Shown here piece after piece: positions 25,335-38,383 of a stretch of 64,000 nt of DNA. Origin of the DNA: Margaritifera margaritifera (Eukaryota; Mollusca; Bivalvia; Unionida; Margaritiferidae); NCBI GenBank assembly GCA_029931535.1, contig JAQPZY010001094.1, positions 372,001-436,000 of the forward strand. Direction: 5' to 3'. Position numbers and translations under genes: made by a program. The first letter of the stretch is position 1. Every line of letters starts with the position of its first letter. Under the pieces are notes generated by a model. It was not told the origin of the DNA. It searched no databases and saw only the letters and a list, made by a program, of their open reading frames with translations.

Positions 25335-28135
25335 CGTAGCGTACTATTTTATTGCACGATAACTTTGTGTTGTTCGTTGTTTTTTGTTTCCTTGTTTACC
25401 TCCCCTAAAAGGGGCACATTTCTCTTCCTAACATATCTCAGGTTTTTCTGGCACGACAGAAAAGGCAGAGGTCGCTCCAATTGTCATGCATGCATTATGA
25501 AACTTATTAAATGTTTGTCGTAATGTTGGTATTAAAAATAGGTCTTTGCCAACAAAACAATATTCAGGCAATGACTTTTTTGTTTTTAAATTGTAATCTA
25601 ATATAAAATTTCCAGTGCCAAATTTTATTGTCAATTTAAGATTCCGGCATGAGAAAGGTGTCTTTGATATTACACAAAGTCATCTTGCTTGGAGATTTGT
25701 ATTTAACAGCTCCTATTATTGCCCAGCAATTTATAGCAGAAGTATGTTAACTGTCTGTAGTTAAACTGAATTACATTCATTGCTGAAATGAATAATAATG
25801 TGGGAGATTTTTCATGATTCCAAGACTAATGTGTGCGTGTGTGTGTGTGTGTGTGTGTTATTGAGATTTTGTTTTCAACCAAAAAAGGAGAAATACTTCA
25901 AATATAGGTTGCCTACTTGCATTTTCTTGTTTTGGTCTAAAATTATACGATGTTCCATACTACCTGACAAACCTCAGTATTCAAAATCAAAATCATCTCT
26001 CTCTCTCTCTCCTGTGTTAAGGGCTATTGGTAATGCGAATATGCTTCATAGGGTGAGTGTGGGTGGTATAGCCCAAATCACGTATCGCACATTTATAAAG
26101 TGGAAACTTATAAATTAATAACTTAAAAATCTGTCATTTAAATGTGCAGGTACAATTTGTTTTGCGGAATCGGTATTTATAAGAGCTAAAATAGACAATT
26201 TGATATTGCATTAGATCACGACACTGAGATAGAAGTGAGCTATTGCATTGCAATTATTGTGTTACATGGAAACTAAGCAAGATGCAACGAGCGTTACATT
26301 TGTCATATACATTGAGCCTTGCATGTAGCAAACATCACGAGGACATTTAATGGGGGCTGCCATACTGGTCTTTTTCCAGTCGAGCCAGTCCCATGACTGA
26401 CAGTCATATTACACGCATTAACCCGATGGGTATCAAACTTTCATTATAGAAAGTACGGTTGTGGCCGGTACTGTTAATAGCGAAGACAATTCCTAAACAC
26501 TCCTGAAATACATACTATGAAATGACTTATTTTGCTAAAATTTTTTCCTCACTTCTTTCACCGCATGTAGTTCTATAAATATTATTCCGCCAAAGTGTAT
26601 ATCTTCTGGTATTTTCAGTCCTTCGTTCCTAATACCCGTCTAAAGATAATTAAACGTACTTGACATTACCTAATTCGCTTAAATAAACCTTATATGAATG
26701 CATACATGGGATATATATTGAATTTGCTTGTAAGTATGAGAATTATTGTAGTGATGGAATGTGTGTCGGCTAGTGCGTGAGAAGGCTGTTTCCCACAAAG
26801 CAAGAGTGGTTCAAATTAAGAAAAAGACAAATTTGAACAAAATTACAAACTGATCAGGTAATGTATATGAGCAGTTGCATACTTTAGTAAAAGGTATTTC
26901 GCCCAGTTATGTTGGATATTGCGATTGTCACTAATCGTGAATGTTAAACTAAGTATAGCGCAACATGCTTAGTGACGATGAATATGACATGTATGCATGT
27001 ATAAATCCATGTGTTGTGTAAAGTGGATTCTAGGGTGTGTCGAATAGGCCAATTGGAGGGAAAGAGTTGACACTTATTGATATTATTAATTATATACATA
27101 TTAGTGGTGATTTAGTGGCATTTGTTGGTATTTTGATATATCGTTATTGATATTGTTTTGTGCGTGACATTTGAACACTGGATAAATTAGTTTTTTTAAT
27201 CGTTGTACAGTGTTTGTCATTTACAAAGACATGGGGTGCTTTACAAAAGCAGTATAACAGGAGGTGGCTTGATGTGGCTGGTGGGCTACGTAAAGGGGAA
27301 AAATTAGACCAAAGTCTTACATTTTGTACATTTTGCCTTGACCCCATTACAAGGATATCAAGAAAGTGGTCAGAGATATAAACTCACGACTCAATAAGTA
27401 ATACAGTATAGAAAACTAAATTACCAATTGTGGTATAACAGACATATGCACAGCATGTACAGAAAGACATGTGAGCAGAAAATATGAAAATATTCCACAA
27501 TGTTCATTTTGGGATCATCATAATGTTTGTCACTGAAAATTGTGTCATTATTATTATTACCAATATACATGTATAATTCTGTCACTGACTTCATCATAAA
27601 ATGTTGCTTATTGCCAGTACAGGCCTCCCTACCTATTTTTAGGAACATCTGTCAAGGTTGTTCATGACTGACAAGAATCGAGTTTATTTGCACACAGTAT
27701 GTGCAGAAAAATAGATCATGTTCAATATATCCAAGTTTTATACAAAATCCACTTCTGCTTGACACTAAATGGATTATTCATAAGTGTCAGTGACATTTCT
27801 TTTTCACTACATACAAACTCCATACTGCATCAAAGTCTGTGGACAAAAACGAATGCAATTTTTATTTATAGTTATTCTTTCACACACTCACTGCTAAATC
27901 TTACAGGATACTTAATAGAAAGAAATGGAACATCACTATTACCATACTTTTTAGCCATTTCTTCACATTCAAAGTACCACCCCCCACCCACCCATAATGA
28001 TTTGTGCATTACCAATAGCCCTTAAGACGCCATATAGTTTATTTAGTTCACTTGTTCATAGGAAAGATGTGTAGGTATCTACGCTATTTTACTGGGGGTC
28101 ACTGTCGGCATTAAAATTATAATTTGTTTTAAAAA
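25335..28135. other. Non-coding, nothing recognised
   Basis: AT-rich sequence with a (TG)n run at 25830-25858 and a short palindrome ATGACTGACAGTCAT near 26392. No conserved frame. Confidence 0.5.
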
Positions 28136-28139
28136 AATC

Positions 28140-28690
28140 GGTGTCCCACTGTACTCTCTCTTTCTCTCAACGCAACTCGGTAGCGCATGCTTGCTGAGGT
28201 CATAAACAATAAACCACGTCCGTTTTTCGACACTAACTGAATTCCGCGATGATCGGCGGATACGACTCAGTGAGGAAGCGTGGTGTTAGAGCTGTTCTAA
28301 GAGTGAAGGGCGGCAGCTCGATCATAACGTGTGAAGAGATGATGGGGAGACTGTTTCTTAGTCCTCTCCATTCCCCACCGCAATGAGTGATGAAACAGAT
28401 TATTTTTAAAGGATATCAGGACACAGTAGAGCTTATCGACACTAACGCTTTGCCACAGGCACTTGTTTCTATCAGTAAAAAGGGGGATATTAATTATAAC
28501 ACCATTCCCTACCCCATTTGGTTTCCCCCACCCATTTTTACTGATATAATCAAGAGCTTGTGCGCATTGCGTATCGGCGGGTTTTAACACGATGCAGGCT
28601 GAAATGATCTGCTATAAAACACAGTACACACACAACTTTTGAAATTGTAAAGATCAACCGAGTAAAGTTTGCGGCATAACGGTTATCCGA
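28140..28690. other. CpG-richer patch, function unknown
   Basis: In an otherwise CpG-poor region this stretch has clusters of CG (for example 28225-28330 and 28560-28690) and a 97-codon minus-strand frame. It could be a promoter or first exon of an unseen gene, or a remnant of inserted DNA. No motif settles it. Confidence 0.2.
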
Positions 28691-29159
28691 CCAGGCGACC
28701 AATTTAACCTAAGAAAATATGAAACATTCGAGTGGTTAAACCAATCGCACGATGCTTCACGTTTTGACTTGGTTTTCGATACTATACGAGAAAATACTTT
28801 TGCAGATAAGCAGGTAACCAGTTCATGTTGTTGATCTTACTGCTGTAATATTTTGACAAAAGTATATGTAGGCACTTTGTAGCTAATGTTAGACCTACAA
28901 ACCTACAAGCATGAACACTCCACCTTCAGCTTCTCGTTAAAATGTCCTTACATTTATGAATGATATAAGCGTGATGTGTGCATTATTATTTCTTTTAGTA
29001 TTTGCAACACTGTAATAAATTCAGATCATATTTAAATTTTCTGTTATTAAATGTAGTTTTATTTACGATAATTACTCATTCTTTTCTGATATTTTCACAA
29101 AATAATTTTTTTCAGCTGATTGTAACGGCAATTTAACACAATATTGGCTATATCATGCC

Positions 29160-29293
29160 GATGAAATGGCATCTAAGTGCCGTTTCCAAGGACACACTGT
29201 GGCAGCCGTCTCAGGCTGGCCTGGGCGGGTGTCTAACCCGCAACCCTTTGGTTATGAATCTGACACTCTACCAACTGAACTACCGCTGCTCTC
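29160..29293 (-). mobile_element. tRNA-derived SINE remnant
   Basis: The minus strand begins GCAGCGGTAGTTCAGTTGG (tRNA D-arm and A-box), has an anticodon arm with CAT (Met-like), and a degraded B-box GGTTGCGGGTTAGACACC. It then continues past the tRNA part into TGTGTCCTTGGAAACGGCAC, a tail block common in animal SINEs. The acceptor stem is not intact and non-tRNA sequence is attached, so this is a SINE and not a functional tRNA gene. Confidence 0.7.
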
Positions 29294-29609
29294 TATTTCA
29301 CAAAATAAATTAAACCAAGAACAAGCTATACCTGTATATCTGAGGGTAATTCGTCCACACCTGGCAAAGACATATATACATCTAGCTAGAGCTGGAACGA
29401 ATACCATTTTCTCCTATTCAAATATTCGTTGAATGTATTTGAATAGAATCTGAATGTTCATAAATGTTAATTAAAGCTATAAAATCCAACCATTTTTCTT
29501 CATCTATTTTGGTTTTGTATTATCCCTCCCCTCCCCCACCACCCCCGAGACCAATCTGCATTAAAAACAAATGAACTCCGTCATCTAAATGTAACTAAAT
29601 TTCACCTGC

Positions 29610-29612
<3 letters not shown>

Positions 29613-29661
<49 letters not shown>

Positions 29662-29691
29662 ATATTTTGTGTGTGTGTGTGTGTGTGTGTG
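29613..29691. repeat. (TA)n-(TG)n microsatellite
   Basis: TA run followed by two TG runs. Confidence 0.96.
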
Positions 29692-30099
29692 AGGATTTAG
29701 GACTAAAAATTAAATGAATGTAGTTATTATTTTCTCTTGTCTATCTTCAGACTCGGTATGACCATAAAGGTTCCTTTAGTAATGAAGGTGGACCATGGGT
29801 AAAGAAGGGCAGTATATATGTTACATGCTCAGTTAAACACTTGATCTATCTCAAGAAAATGTGCTAGGAAGTGATTTGTTCACAATGAAAATCAGACAGA
29901 CATGTCAATTTAATTAAATTGGGATAGGTTGATAGATATATAAACAGTTGACTTTGATACGACCATGTTCTTTATCATCTTGCCTTCAATCAAGTCATCT
30001 TTTCAAGAGCACCCGAATAACGATGAATATAAATGATAATGCTGTAAGCAATGTGATTATTCAGAATTTTGATATTAGATCAAGAGGAGAAAAAACTGC

Positions 30100-30828
30100 A
30101 TGATTAACGAAAAGGAAATCCACGTGAGATTTGGAATTTTTTTAAAAGTTTGAAACGTTTCCGTAATTATTCGAATGATTGTTGTGATTTTTATGAACAT
30201 TTTAAGAAACTCGCAACAGCTTTACTAAAAAATAATACTGGTCAATTAGAGCATATCATAAGCATACAATACAAAGATATAACTGAGTATTTAAGCGACC
30301 GATATTTGTGATTTGGATACTCTAATTATAATTGAAGAACCTAGATCAGCTGTAGCAAATTTAAACAACAATAAAGCATCAGGTCTTGACACAGTTTTGA
30401 ATGAATACATTATTGAGTCATTTCCACTTCTATCAAATTGCACGCTGAAACTTTTTAATATGATATTTAGCAGCGGTATTTATCCTGCAAACTGTAGCAA
30501 GGATCTTATTATACCAATTTTTTAAAATGGTGATCCATCCGATACAAATAATTATAGAGGAATAACACTGCTTAGCTGTATAGGAAAAGTTTCACTAGCA
30601 TATTAAATCAAAAACTCTCCTCTTAGGCTATTAAATATGATATTATTACTGATGCGCAATTTGGTTATAAGAAGAATAATAGACGCCATTTTTATATTAA
30701 ATATTTTTATCCAAAAGCTACTCGATGAAAATAACGCGCTTTGTGCCTTTATATATTTTTAAAAAGGCACTTCATTATGTGGAAAGGACAAGTATATAGC
30801 AAAAAGGAGTAAAATGCGTATATATATA

Positions 30829-30905
<77 letters not shown>

Positions 30906-31233
30906 AAAGATATACAAGATATCTTCGAAACCGCTTCTTATCTTAGAATAATTGATAATGCCAACCACAGAAAGGCTTTAAATAAATTAAGGGTTTCATC
31001 GACACCCATTAAATATCGAGACTGGTAGGCATGTAGGAAACGAACGGCGTGAAAGGAAATGTGAACTTTGTGTAAATAATGAGGTCGAAGATGAATATCA
31101 TTTTGTCTTAATTTGTCCTCTATACCTCTCACTAAGAAAAACTCATATTGATCTTTATTATTGGCAGAAACCAAGCATGTATAAACTACTAGAATTACTT
31201 AAAAATAAAGATTTAATAACTGTAAAATACCTA

Positions 31234-31240
<7 letters not shown>
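30100..31240 (+). mobile_element. LINE fragment, internally deleted, + strand
   Basis: Reverse-transcriptase domain sequence on + reads VANLNNNKASGLDTVLNEYI, LKLFNMIFSSGIYP and, after an in-frame stop at 30523, NGDPSDTNNYRGITLLSCIGK-like sequence, all standard RT blocks 1-2 of non-LTR elements. A later piece (about 30720) matches the 'LCAFIDF' palm region. The catalytic middle is missing, and a TA microsatellite occupies the gap. From about 30960 the C-terminal region resumes with KCELCVNNEVEDEYHFVLIC and PLYLSLRKTHIDLYYWQKPS, a typical C-terminal Cys/His block. The same family occurs inverted at 33380-33780. Confidence 0.85.
30819..30904. repeat. (TA)n microsatellite
   Basis: TA run ending in TATG units, sitting in the deleted part of the LINE. 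Confidence 0.95.

Positions 31241-31299
<59 letters not shown>
31239..31299. repeat. (TA)n microsatellite
   Basis: Perfect TA run directly after the LINE coding remnant, possibly grown from its 3' tail. Confidence 0.96.
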
Positions 31300-31301
<2 letters not shown>

Positions 31302-31336
31302 GCATTCCAACTTAGATTATCTTCTCTCGTTGTCTA

Positions 31337-31338
<2 letters not shown>

Positions 31339-31386
<48 letters not shown>
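31339..31386. repeat. (TC)n microsatellite
   Basis: Perfect TC run; an ATTT-rich stretch follows at about 31424-31465. Confidence 0.96.
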
Positions 31387-31388
<2 letters not shown>

Positions 31389-31975
31389 AGGATTTATGTG
31401 TACACAGGTTTTTATCGACATTATATATTTATTTATTTATTCATTTATTTATTCACTCATTTATGCAACAGTGTATTGCATAAAAGTATGTATTATATTG
31501 ATTGTTTTTTGCATACGTCAATTCAGGTTAGTTCTGTTCAGTTCTGTTTAAATCAGTCTAGCAATTTTCAAGAGTGCACACATATCAATATTTTCTTTTC
31601 ATGGCCTATGTAATGGTTTGTGAAGTTTAGTAGAAGTCCATATACTATATTCTCATTTTCAAAAGACAAAATCTATTTGATCCCGTTTCTGGAGTAAGTC
31701 AGTGTACATGTATTTCATTAACCATGTTCCGGTAAGGTTTCTGATTATATTCACAAGCGCTAAACCTTTCGGGTTCTAAAATCGTCCCATTCGGAGTACA
31801 CACGGCCTTTTGTTTGGAACACGCCTTGAATTGGATAGAAACATTCACACAATTGTTGACCTACATATGAGCACATTTGAGGAATCATTTTATACCTGTA
31901 ACTCAGTTATTGTATATCGTTTCCAAATGAAAACCAGTCATGATGAGTTATTTAAGGGTGGAAATACAGACCAGA

Positions 31976-31988
31976 CAGAGAGAGAGAG

Positions 31989-32058
<70 letters not shown>
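31976..32058. repeat. (GA)n microsatellite
   Basis: Long GA run with a CAC interruption near its start. Confidence 0.96.
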
Positions 32059-32061
<3 letters not shown>

Positions 32062-32361
32062 TATATAATATAAAACTAACAAAACTTATTCCACGAGTAG
32101 GCCTGCATAGAGAACAGTCATAAAACGGACTCGGAACTGGACTGGCCAGATTTGTCTTTCAACTGATGCTACAATAATGTTGAACATAGGAGCTCGTGCA
32201 ATATAGAGCAGACCGACTTGTAGGTAAAGGGACGTAATTGCAGGTATAAGCGGATACTTTTGCAGTCTTATATTATAAATAATCCGTCTCTTAGTACCAT
32301 TAACTTAATTGTCATTATCTTGGAAACACGTATCGAGGCCAATTGCATGTATTTTTGCCAA

Positions 32362-33225
32362 TCATTGGCGGAAAGATCTCAGAGTGTTCAAATTGCTTCT
32401 CGTGGATCGTATAAGCAGTGCGTCACGCTCAGAAATCAGCTTCTTCAGTCCCAGAACAAAGCATCTTGTTCTGGACGCATGAAGTAAAGTGTCACTCTCG
32501 TCGATTTTAGAAATTTCAGTAATTACATTAATAAGCATACATATTAATGAATACAAAATAAGAATGACACTATTGGGACGAAAGGTTTCATTGCGTTTGA
32601 CATCACACTTTAATAAACCATAAAAGGCAGCTGATCTCGCTTTAATGATTTTTGTTATTACTGACGGAGCTTCAAAATGTTCAGTGCAAGAAGTGCTTAT
32701 AAAAGCTATACTATGAAATAAAAATAAAAATAATTGGCTCATATTTATAATGCAGCATTTTCATTCATCCAACCAGAAGATATAACAGTTTTGATATTTG
32801 AAGAAAGTTGCAGTTACTTTTTGCCGAACCGAAATAAATGGGAAAATATGGACTGTTAGATGCGATCCGAATTTTGTCACCGAAAGCAGCTGCCGATTCC
32901 TTAAAATACTGGATGTTGACGCACTAACGGTGGACAGAAAAATGTAAAAGAAATACAAAGTGTGGACGAAAATGATTGTCGGAGATACCGAGTTGAAAGT
33001 TGAGATAAGGTCTGAGACTAATAATACAGAGAACAGAGTTAGTTTCAACTTCCTGAGACAAGCATACAAACTATATCTCTTTAAATATCTTCCATCAGTA
33101 CTATCTTTAAAAGCTTCATACATCATACTTTCAAACAGTTTACATATAATATTATTGCAGTAATAAGCAATATTTAACAATAAACAATGGAAATTCAAAA
33201 CATTATTCAGCTGTAAAACACGCAT
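32362..33225 (-). pseudogene. Long unexplained frame with hydrophobic segments
   Basis: Two minus-strand open stretches (33225-32761, 154 codons; 32742-32362, 126 codons) are in the same frame and separated by a single TGA at 32761-32763 plus six codons. In DNA this AT-rich, about 285 codons with one stop is unlikely by chance. Hydrophobic stretches such as LFSVLLVSDLI, IIFVHTLYFFYIFL and SVILILYSLICMLINVI could be membrane helices, suggesting a multi-pass protein. I recognise no family. It may be a decayed intronless gene or a chance run. Confidence 0.3.
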
Positions 33226-33379
33226 GAGCGCAATAATCTGAGGTAATGAGAATGTGATGAATTAAGATTCTAGTACCTTGTTAGATAGTATTGCATTAAA
33301 TTATTAAAACTGTTAATATAGTACATTCATTACTGAAGTAACGCATTATTTCTCAATTGAAAAGCTTTATAAATAAAGA

Positions 33380-33780
33380 TATTGCACTGGAACTTGATAT
33401 TAATGTGACACATTTTAACATGTTAGGTTTTCTCCAATAATCCATCGATACATGTCTCTTCCTAAGTTCCAAATGCAGTGGACATTCGAGGAGAAAATGA
33501 TATTCATTTCCAAGAATTGAGCAAATTTACATGTGATATTTTCTCTCCGGGTCTTCTTTAGTCTATTCCATCTACCAGATTCAGTGAACAATCTATGTGA
33601 TGATGCTTCTAATTTAGTTAATGCAATTCCATACTTTCGGATCCCAATAGCTTCTAAATATGAATTATAGCAAAAATCAGCAAAATGTTTTGTAGAAAAT
33701 AGGTGCTGAATAATTCGCCACACTAGCATTCCAATTTTGAATTAAGTTATCAGACAATCATTTTTACAATAGCTAGAGAA
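33380..33780 (-). mobile_element. LINE C-terminal fragment, - strand
   Basis: On the minus strand YGIALTKLEASSHRLFTESG and RWNRLKKTRRENITCKF (best frame 33729-33415) lead, after a frameshift, into NEYHFLLECPLHLELRK near 33500-33440 and YWRKPNMLK. This is the same C-terminal Cys/His block as in the + strand LINE at 31.0-31.2 kb. Only the last part of the ORF is present. Confidence 0.75.
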
Positions 33781-34377
33781 TAAATTATATTACCAACACC
33801 CTGGTAAATCCAAACTTCATAATAAAAGACTAGACCAGATATTAAAAGTCTAACCAGGGTACCCCAAGCTTGCTTTCTTGGTAAACCAGTACTGTCATTG
33901 AGCATATCATTGTACACTAATGAACAGCAGAAGATCCCTATACTTTCTTGAAATTCCTTTATTGACTTACCCTCTCTTTTCGTATTTACAACTGCTTGTC
34001 ATAAGCTTTAATTAACACATTTGCCTAAGAGTTAATGTACAAGATTAACAATCACCAACAAACAGAGTTAATGCGGGTTATCACGTTATCTCGCAGATCG
34101 AAAGTGAGGCTTATGGTGTATGCCTCATGTATGTGAATAGATACAATGGAGGACTTTTATGTCCAAACATCCTACTTAGATCTGTTATTGGAAATTGTTG
34201 GTCCTAGTTTGGAAGTAAGCTTTTAAATTAGAATGAAAAGCAGCAATAATAAAAAGAGGCTGATGATAAATGCATTAAGATAGCTAAATAGTATATTTTT
34301 GGTTCCATTCCTAAGGCCAACAACTCGAACGACTGGGATGCACGATAAACAAAGCCAAACAAAACAAATCAAAAAAA

Positions 34378-34416
<39 letters not shown>

Positions 34417-34896
34417 GCAAGCAGTTGGACTTCATAAAATTAAATTACCTGCAAAGCTCTTTCAAAGTTGATAATTGCACTAGATATTCAACCTAAATTA
34501 TTTCCTCAATGCAACTTTCATCAGCTATTTGACTTAGTTGTAGTGAAGACATGGGAATTCCGTTAAAGAAACTTCAGGTGTTTGCTGAGATATATTGAAA
34601 TTTTCTATCAATCCTTAAAGGAAGAATACAGCATTTAGTGTGGAATAAAGAAAAGATAATGAAATAAAACGGTTGAAAATGAAAGGAATAGCCGCAAGAA
34701 AACACGAGGAATACTTGCGATCATCGTCTTTGTGACTGGTAATATTTTGTATGGATTGATATATAGACACACGTTCTCCCTTCGACTGAATGTCGTACAG
34801 TGTAATCATATGCATATTAATAAACAAACTCTCATACTCAGACTAGAAAAGTTTATTACACAAAACATATTTTGCAAGACAGTGTACATGAATATA

Positions 34897-35013
<117 letters not shown>

Positions 35014-35595
35014 TAAATGGCTGATAAGACATATTTCTGATGGTGGGAGAAAACGTCATATAATAAAAGAAAATAGATAGGATATGTTTCCTTTTCTATG
35101 TTCAACTGAGGGAAACATTTTGAACTTTCTTAGGTCAAAAGAGAGTTTGTGAATTTGCCTCGCTGGACGGCAATACGTTGATGGGGGAGGGTGATTTTTA
35201 TTTGCTGATCACAAGGGGCAAAATTAAATGTATGGCAGGAATAATTCTAGAATGACAATAACGGGAACTTCGGTTAGATGGCTGTGTGTAGCGTTTAAGG
35301 GCTACATCAACTAATTTATGTGCTGTTTTGTAGACGAGATAGGGACATTAATCTGACCTTCTTTGTTCCCAATACGTCCATCCTAATACATCAAGCATAG
35401 TTGAGAAACTAGAGATTGAGAAATAATTGTTGAGAGTCCAGCGTGCACCACGGTGCTGAACAATTTCAATTTTAGAGCTGGCATACATAATATAATTGAG
35501 GATCAACAAAAACTTTATAGGCTATTTCTCCAATGTTTTGCTTTCATATGTTTTGGTTTATAAAGTCAAGAGTTTCGTGTGCTTTATTGACAATT

Positions 35596-35599
<4 letters not shown>

Positions 35600-35657
<58 letters not shown>
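35600..35657. repeat. (TA)n microsatellite
   Basis: Perfect TA run. Confidence 0.96.
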
Positions 35658-35660
<3 letters not shown>

Positions 35661-36496
35661 GCTTTCCATAGCAAGTAATATGCAAGGTCATACATTTAGA
35701 TGGACTGAAGTGCAAATTCCATTGTGTTCACAAACTTGGAGTTTTTAGAAGTCTTTCTATATTGTCTTTCTATCTTTGTTTGAATTAACGTTAAATAGAC
35801 GGCTCTGTCGTCGGCAAACAGTCTCATGTGGGGTTTTTTTTACCGGGAAGGTCATTTATATACACAAAGAACTGGATGGCACCAAACACTAATTCTTGTA
35901 GATTGCCTGACTTCACTGGCCCTGACTATAATTCATTGCCATCAATGACAATCTTGATGGGACGTTGTAACAACAATTGAGGGAACATTTTCGTTTGTAT
36001 TGATATTCCTAAGTTGTACGTTTTAACATTTTAAATAGGAATGTGCCATTAAATCCTACAGAATTTATGTAAATGAGCGGTTCTTCTGTGATATACATAT
36101 TTGTATCGCGTGAAAGGAATGCTCTATGGTATCATTATCCCTGCTTTTGTCGTCTCGCGCCTCAAGATTCTGAATGTTGCTGCACAGATTTGTGTCACTG
36201 TGCAAATTCTCAAATGCTCCATCCCTTCTCAAGTACGTAAACAGTGTTCTCTGGAAAAGGTGACAATTACTATTCTTCCTCGTTCAAGCTCCATGATATG
36301 GGTACACAGCGAGGTTGAACATTCTTCCAGGAGAAGAATATGGCTGTATGGGTTAGGTATAGGGTGCTGGAACACCGTCGTGTTTTAATTTACTTAGTTG
36401 TGTCAACGGCTTAAACAAGATTCTTAAAATATATTGATCAATTTACCCGGTAACGTAATCAAAACTAAAGATGAAGTAACATAAAACAACGTTTTC

Positions 36497-36745
36497 TTAG
36501 CATACAAAAAGCGTAAGGTAATTGTCTAAACTTAAAACTATAAAGATTAAGCATAGATGCTTAAGAACAAGACAGTGTTCATATTCATTGAATAATAAGC
36601 AAGCTCCACCAGCTGTTTCTGAATCATCATTAATTGATAATTGCAATCCACCGACGACCAGTAGGAAACACAACGTAACGAGGCCTAGGATTAAAACTGA
36701 TATATGTATTTTCACTGTAGTTTTCACTGCATAACACAAACACAT
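36497..36745 (-). CDS. Candidate membrane-protein exon
   Basis: From an ATG at 36745 the minus strand reads a short polar start, a strong hydrophobic helix ISVLILGLVTLCFLLVVGGL (about residues 15-34) and then an acidic loop SINDDSETAGGACLLFNEYE. A helix followed by a GxCLLF loop resembles the first transmembrane segment of four-helix membrane families (TMEM179-like is a guess). A possible splice acceptor (TTATGCAG) lies just inside. The continuation after residue 55 may be intron. No partner exons were found. Confidence 0.25.
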   Translation of the reverse strand: MCLCYAVKTTVKIHISVLILGLVTLCFLLVVGGLQLSINDDSETAGGACLLFNEYEHCLVLKHLCLIFIVLSLDNYLTLFVC

Positions 36746-36759
36746 TGAAATAATCAAAA

Positions 36760-37892
36760 AATCCTTTTTTACATGTCATTTTTACTGTCAACCAAAATCA
36801 ATATTGCTCAAAATGGTGCAAGTTTCTAATGAAAAAAAAAATAAAATTCTATGCAATGAGCAGACTTAACAATCTCGGTCGTACTGATCTGCAAATAGAG
36901 TTTGCATATAATTTCAGATAGTTTTCCGGTTGGAATATAGGTTAATCTCGATAAACCTTTTCTTCCTGTAAAAGCAATAGCTTTCGTTTGTTTTTTAGTT
37001 TGATACATTTAATCAGAGTATAAATATTATCAACATACTTTTGTGTTACTTAGGTCAAGTATGGTGCGAATAAGACTGTAATAACGAGAGGTGCATGTCT
37101 CTTTAGGCAAAAGGGTTAATTTAACTTAAGGTGTAATAATAATAATAATAATAATAATAATCACTCATATGCATTGGTATTGGATTGGAAAATTCTACCC
37201 GAGGATCAGATATATGCATCAGATGCGAGACTTTGCCGAATGTCTGAAGAAACTTCTGATCCCTGAATTATTCTCACATTCTTCTACAAATTGTAGGTTG
37301 TAAACAAAGAACAGATAAATGCTTCCATATTTAGCGAAAGGGTATGTTTGGTTTACAGCGAACTATTCAGTGTAAACTTGGAAATGAGGTTAAAACATAT
37401 ATAGATTGGACGAGTGCTGAATTTTAAGTGGTATAATAATAGCAGACAATCGTTACACGATGGATTTGATGACATCATACAATCAAGTCAATGTGGTGAT
37501 GCGACAATCAAAACGCTGTTTTGACGTCCTGTGATGTGAGACAACATTCATTTAATAACAGATGGAGAGAATATCCACCGGTGTTCTACACTGTAAAATA
37601 AAACCATACATATGTAGAAATGTGAGAAATAAACTGGTCTGTACACTTCACTTGATTCTACACGTTTCATTCAAGCTTTACATTAAAAAAATAATTTATA
37701 ACATAGAACCAACATTCTCAGTGTCTCTGTCGTATGTTTTCATAATGCTTTGCGCACTCCGATGCCAGCAAGGCGATTAAATACTAATTTTCATATACAA
37801 AAGTATCGTCGTATCTCTCTTCCACTGTTTAGTGTATATTACATATTTTTTACTTGATTGTCTTTCTTTCTTTCTTTATTTCTCTCTCTCTC

Positions 37893-37957
<65 letters not shown>

Positions 37958-38056
37958 GCATATATAATTAGATATTGTAATGTTTCATTGCAGTGAACTT
38001 AATAAAGACAGTCTTCTGCATTATCCTCTATAGGAAAAGGAAGCTCTATGCTTAAA
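36760..38056. other. Non-coding; probable 3' flank of the Mieap-like gene
   Basis: Holds an (AAT)n run at 37140-37162 and a CTTT/CT/TA compound repeat. On the minus strand a possible AATAAA signal lies at 37875-37880, about 180 nt past the stop of the gene at 38057, but it is inside a TTTC repeat. Confidence 0.4.
37859..37955. repeat. (CTTT)n/(CT)n/(TA)n compound microsatellite
   Basis: Three adjoining simple repeats. Confidence 0.95.
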
Positions 38057-38383
38057 CTACTTTCTCTTCACACACTCTACAACACCCTTTCGCAACAGGG
38101 CGCCATTGTCCTTGTGCATAAACATTGCTGGCCAGACGGGAAAGAACATCTTCTCTCCTGAGTTGAGATATGGTGAATAGATTTTACCATCGAAATCTGC
38201 TTTGATGTTAAATTCAAGATGAATTGGTGGAAACTGGATCCGCATTAGCCAGCACAGCTGAGCACAGTTCTCCACGTAAATCTGCATTTTGTCTTCAAGA
38301 GGATTATCAGATTTGGATGGGATTCTTTTCTTGCCGCCTTCTTGAACATGACCAATTTTACTGAGGACCTTCTGCGAGATTAT
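38057..38383 (-). CDS. Mieap-domain protein, last coding exon
   Basis: A minus-strand splice acceptor (TTGTTATTAG) is followed by 108 codons and a stop at 38057-38059. The sequence includes MQIYVENCAQLCWLMRIQFP, PPIHLEFNI and FFPVWPAMFMHKDNGALLRKG. A 'C.LCW.M....PP' helix followed by 'VWPA..LH..G.LL.KG' near the C-terminus is the signature of the C-terminal domain of mitochondria-eating protein (Mieap/SPATA18), a mitochondrial quality-control factor, and of its many invertebrate relatives. The exon is phase 0 and joins the exon at 38867 in frame. Family membership is inferred from motif memory; the exact function of this paralogue is unknown. Confidence 0.65.
   Translation of the reverse strand: MISQKVLSKIGHVQEGGKKRIPSKSDNPLEDKMQIYVENCAQLCWLMRIQFPPIHLEFNIKADFDGKIYSPYLNSGEKMFFPVWPAMFMHKDNGALLRKGVVECVKRK

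Noticed and set aside
29190..29293. Functional tRNA-Met gene
   Set aside because: Acceptor stem not intact and SINE tail attached.
31810..32073. Open frame with a long Arg-Glu repeat
   Set aside because: Product of the (GA)n run; no conserved part.
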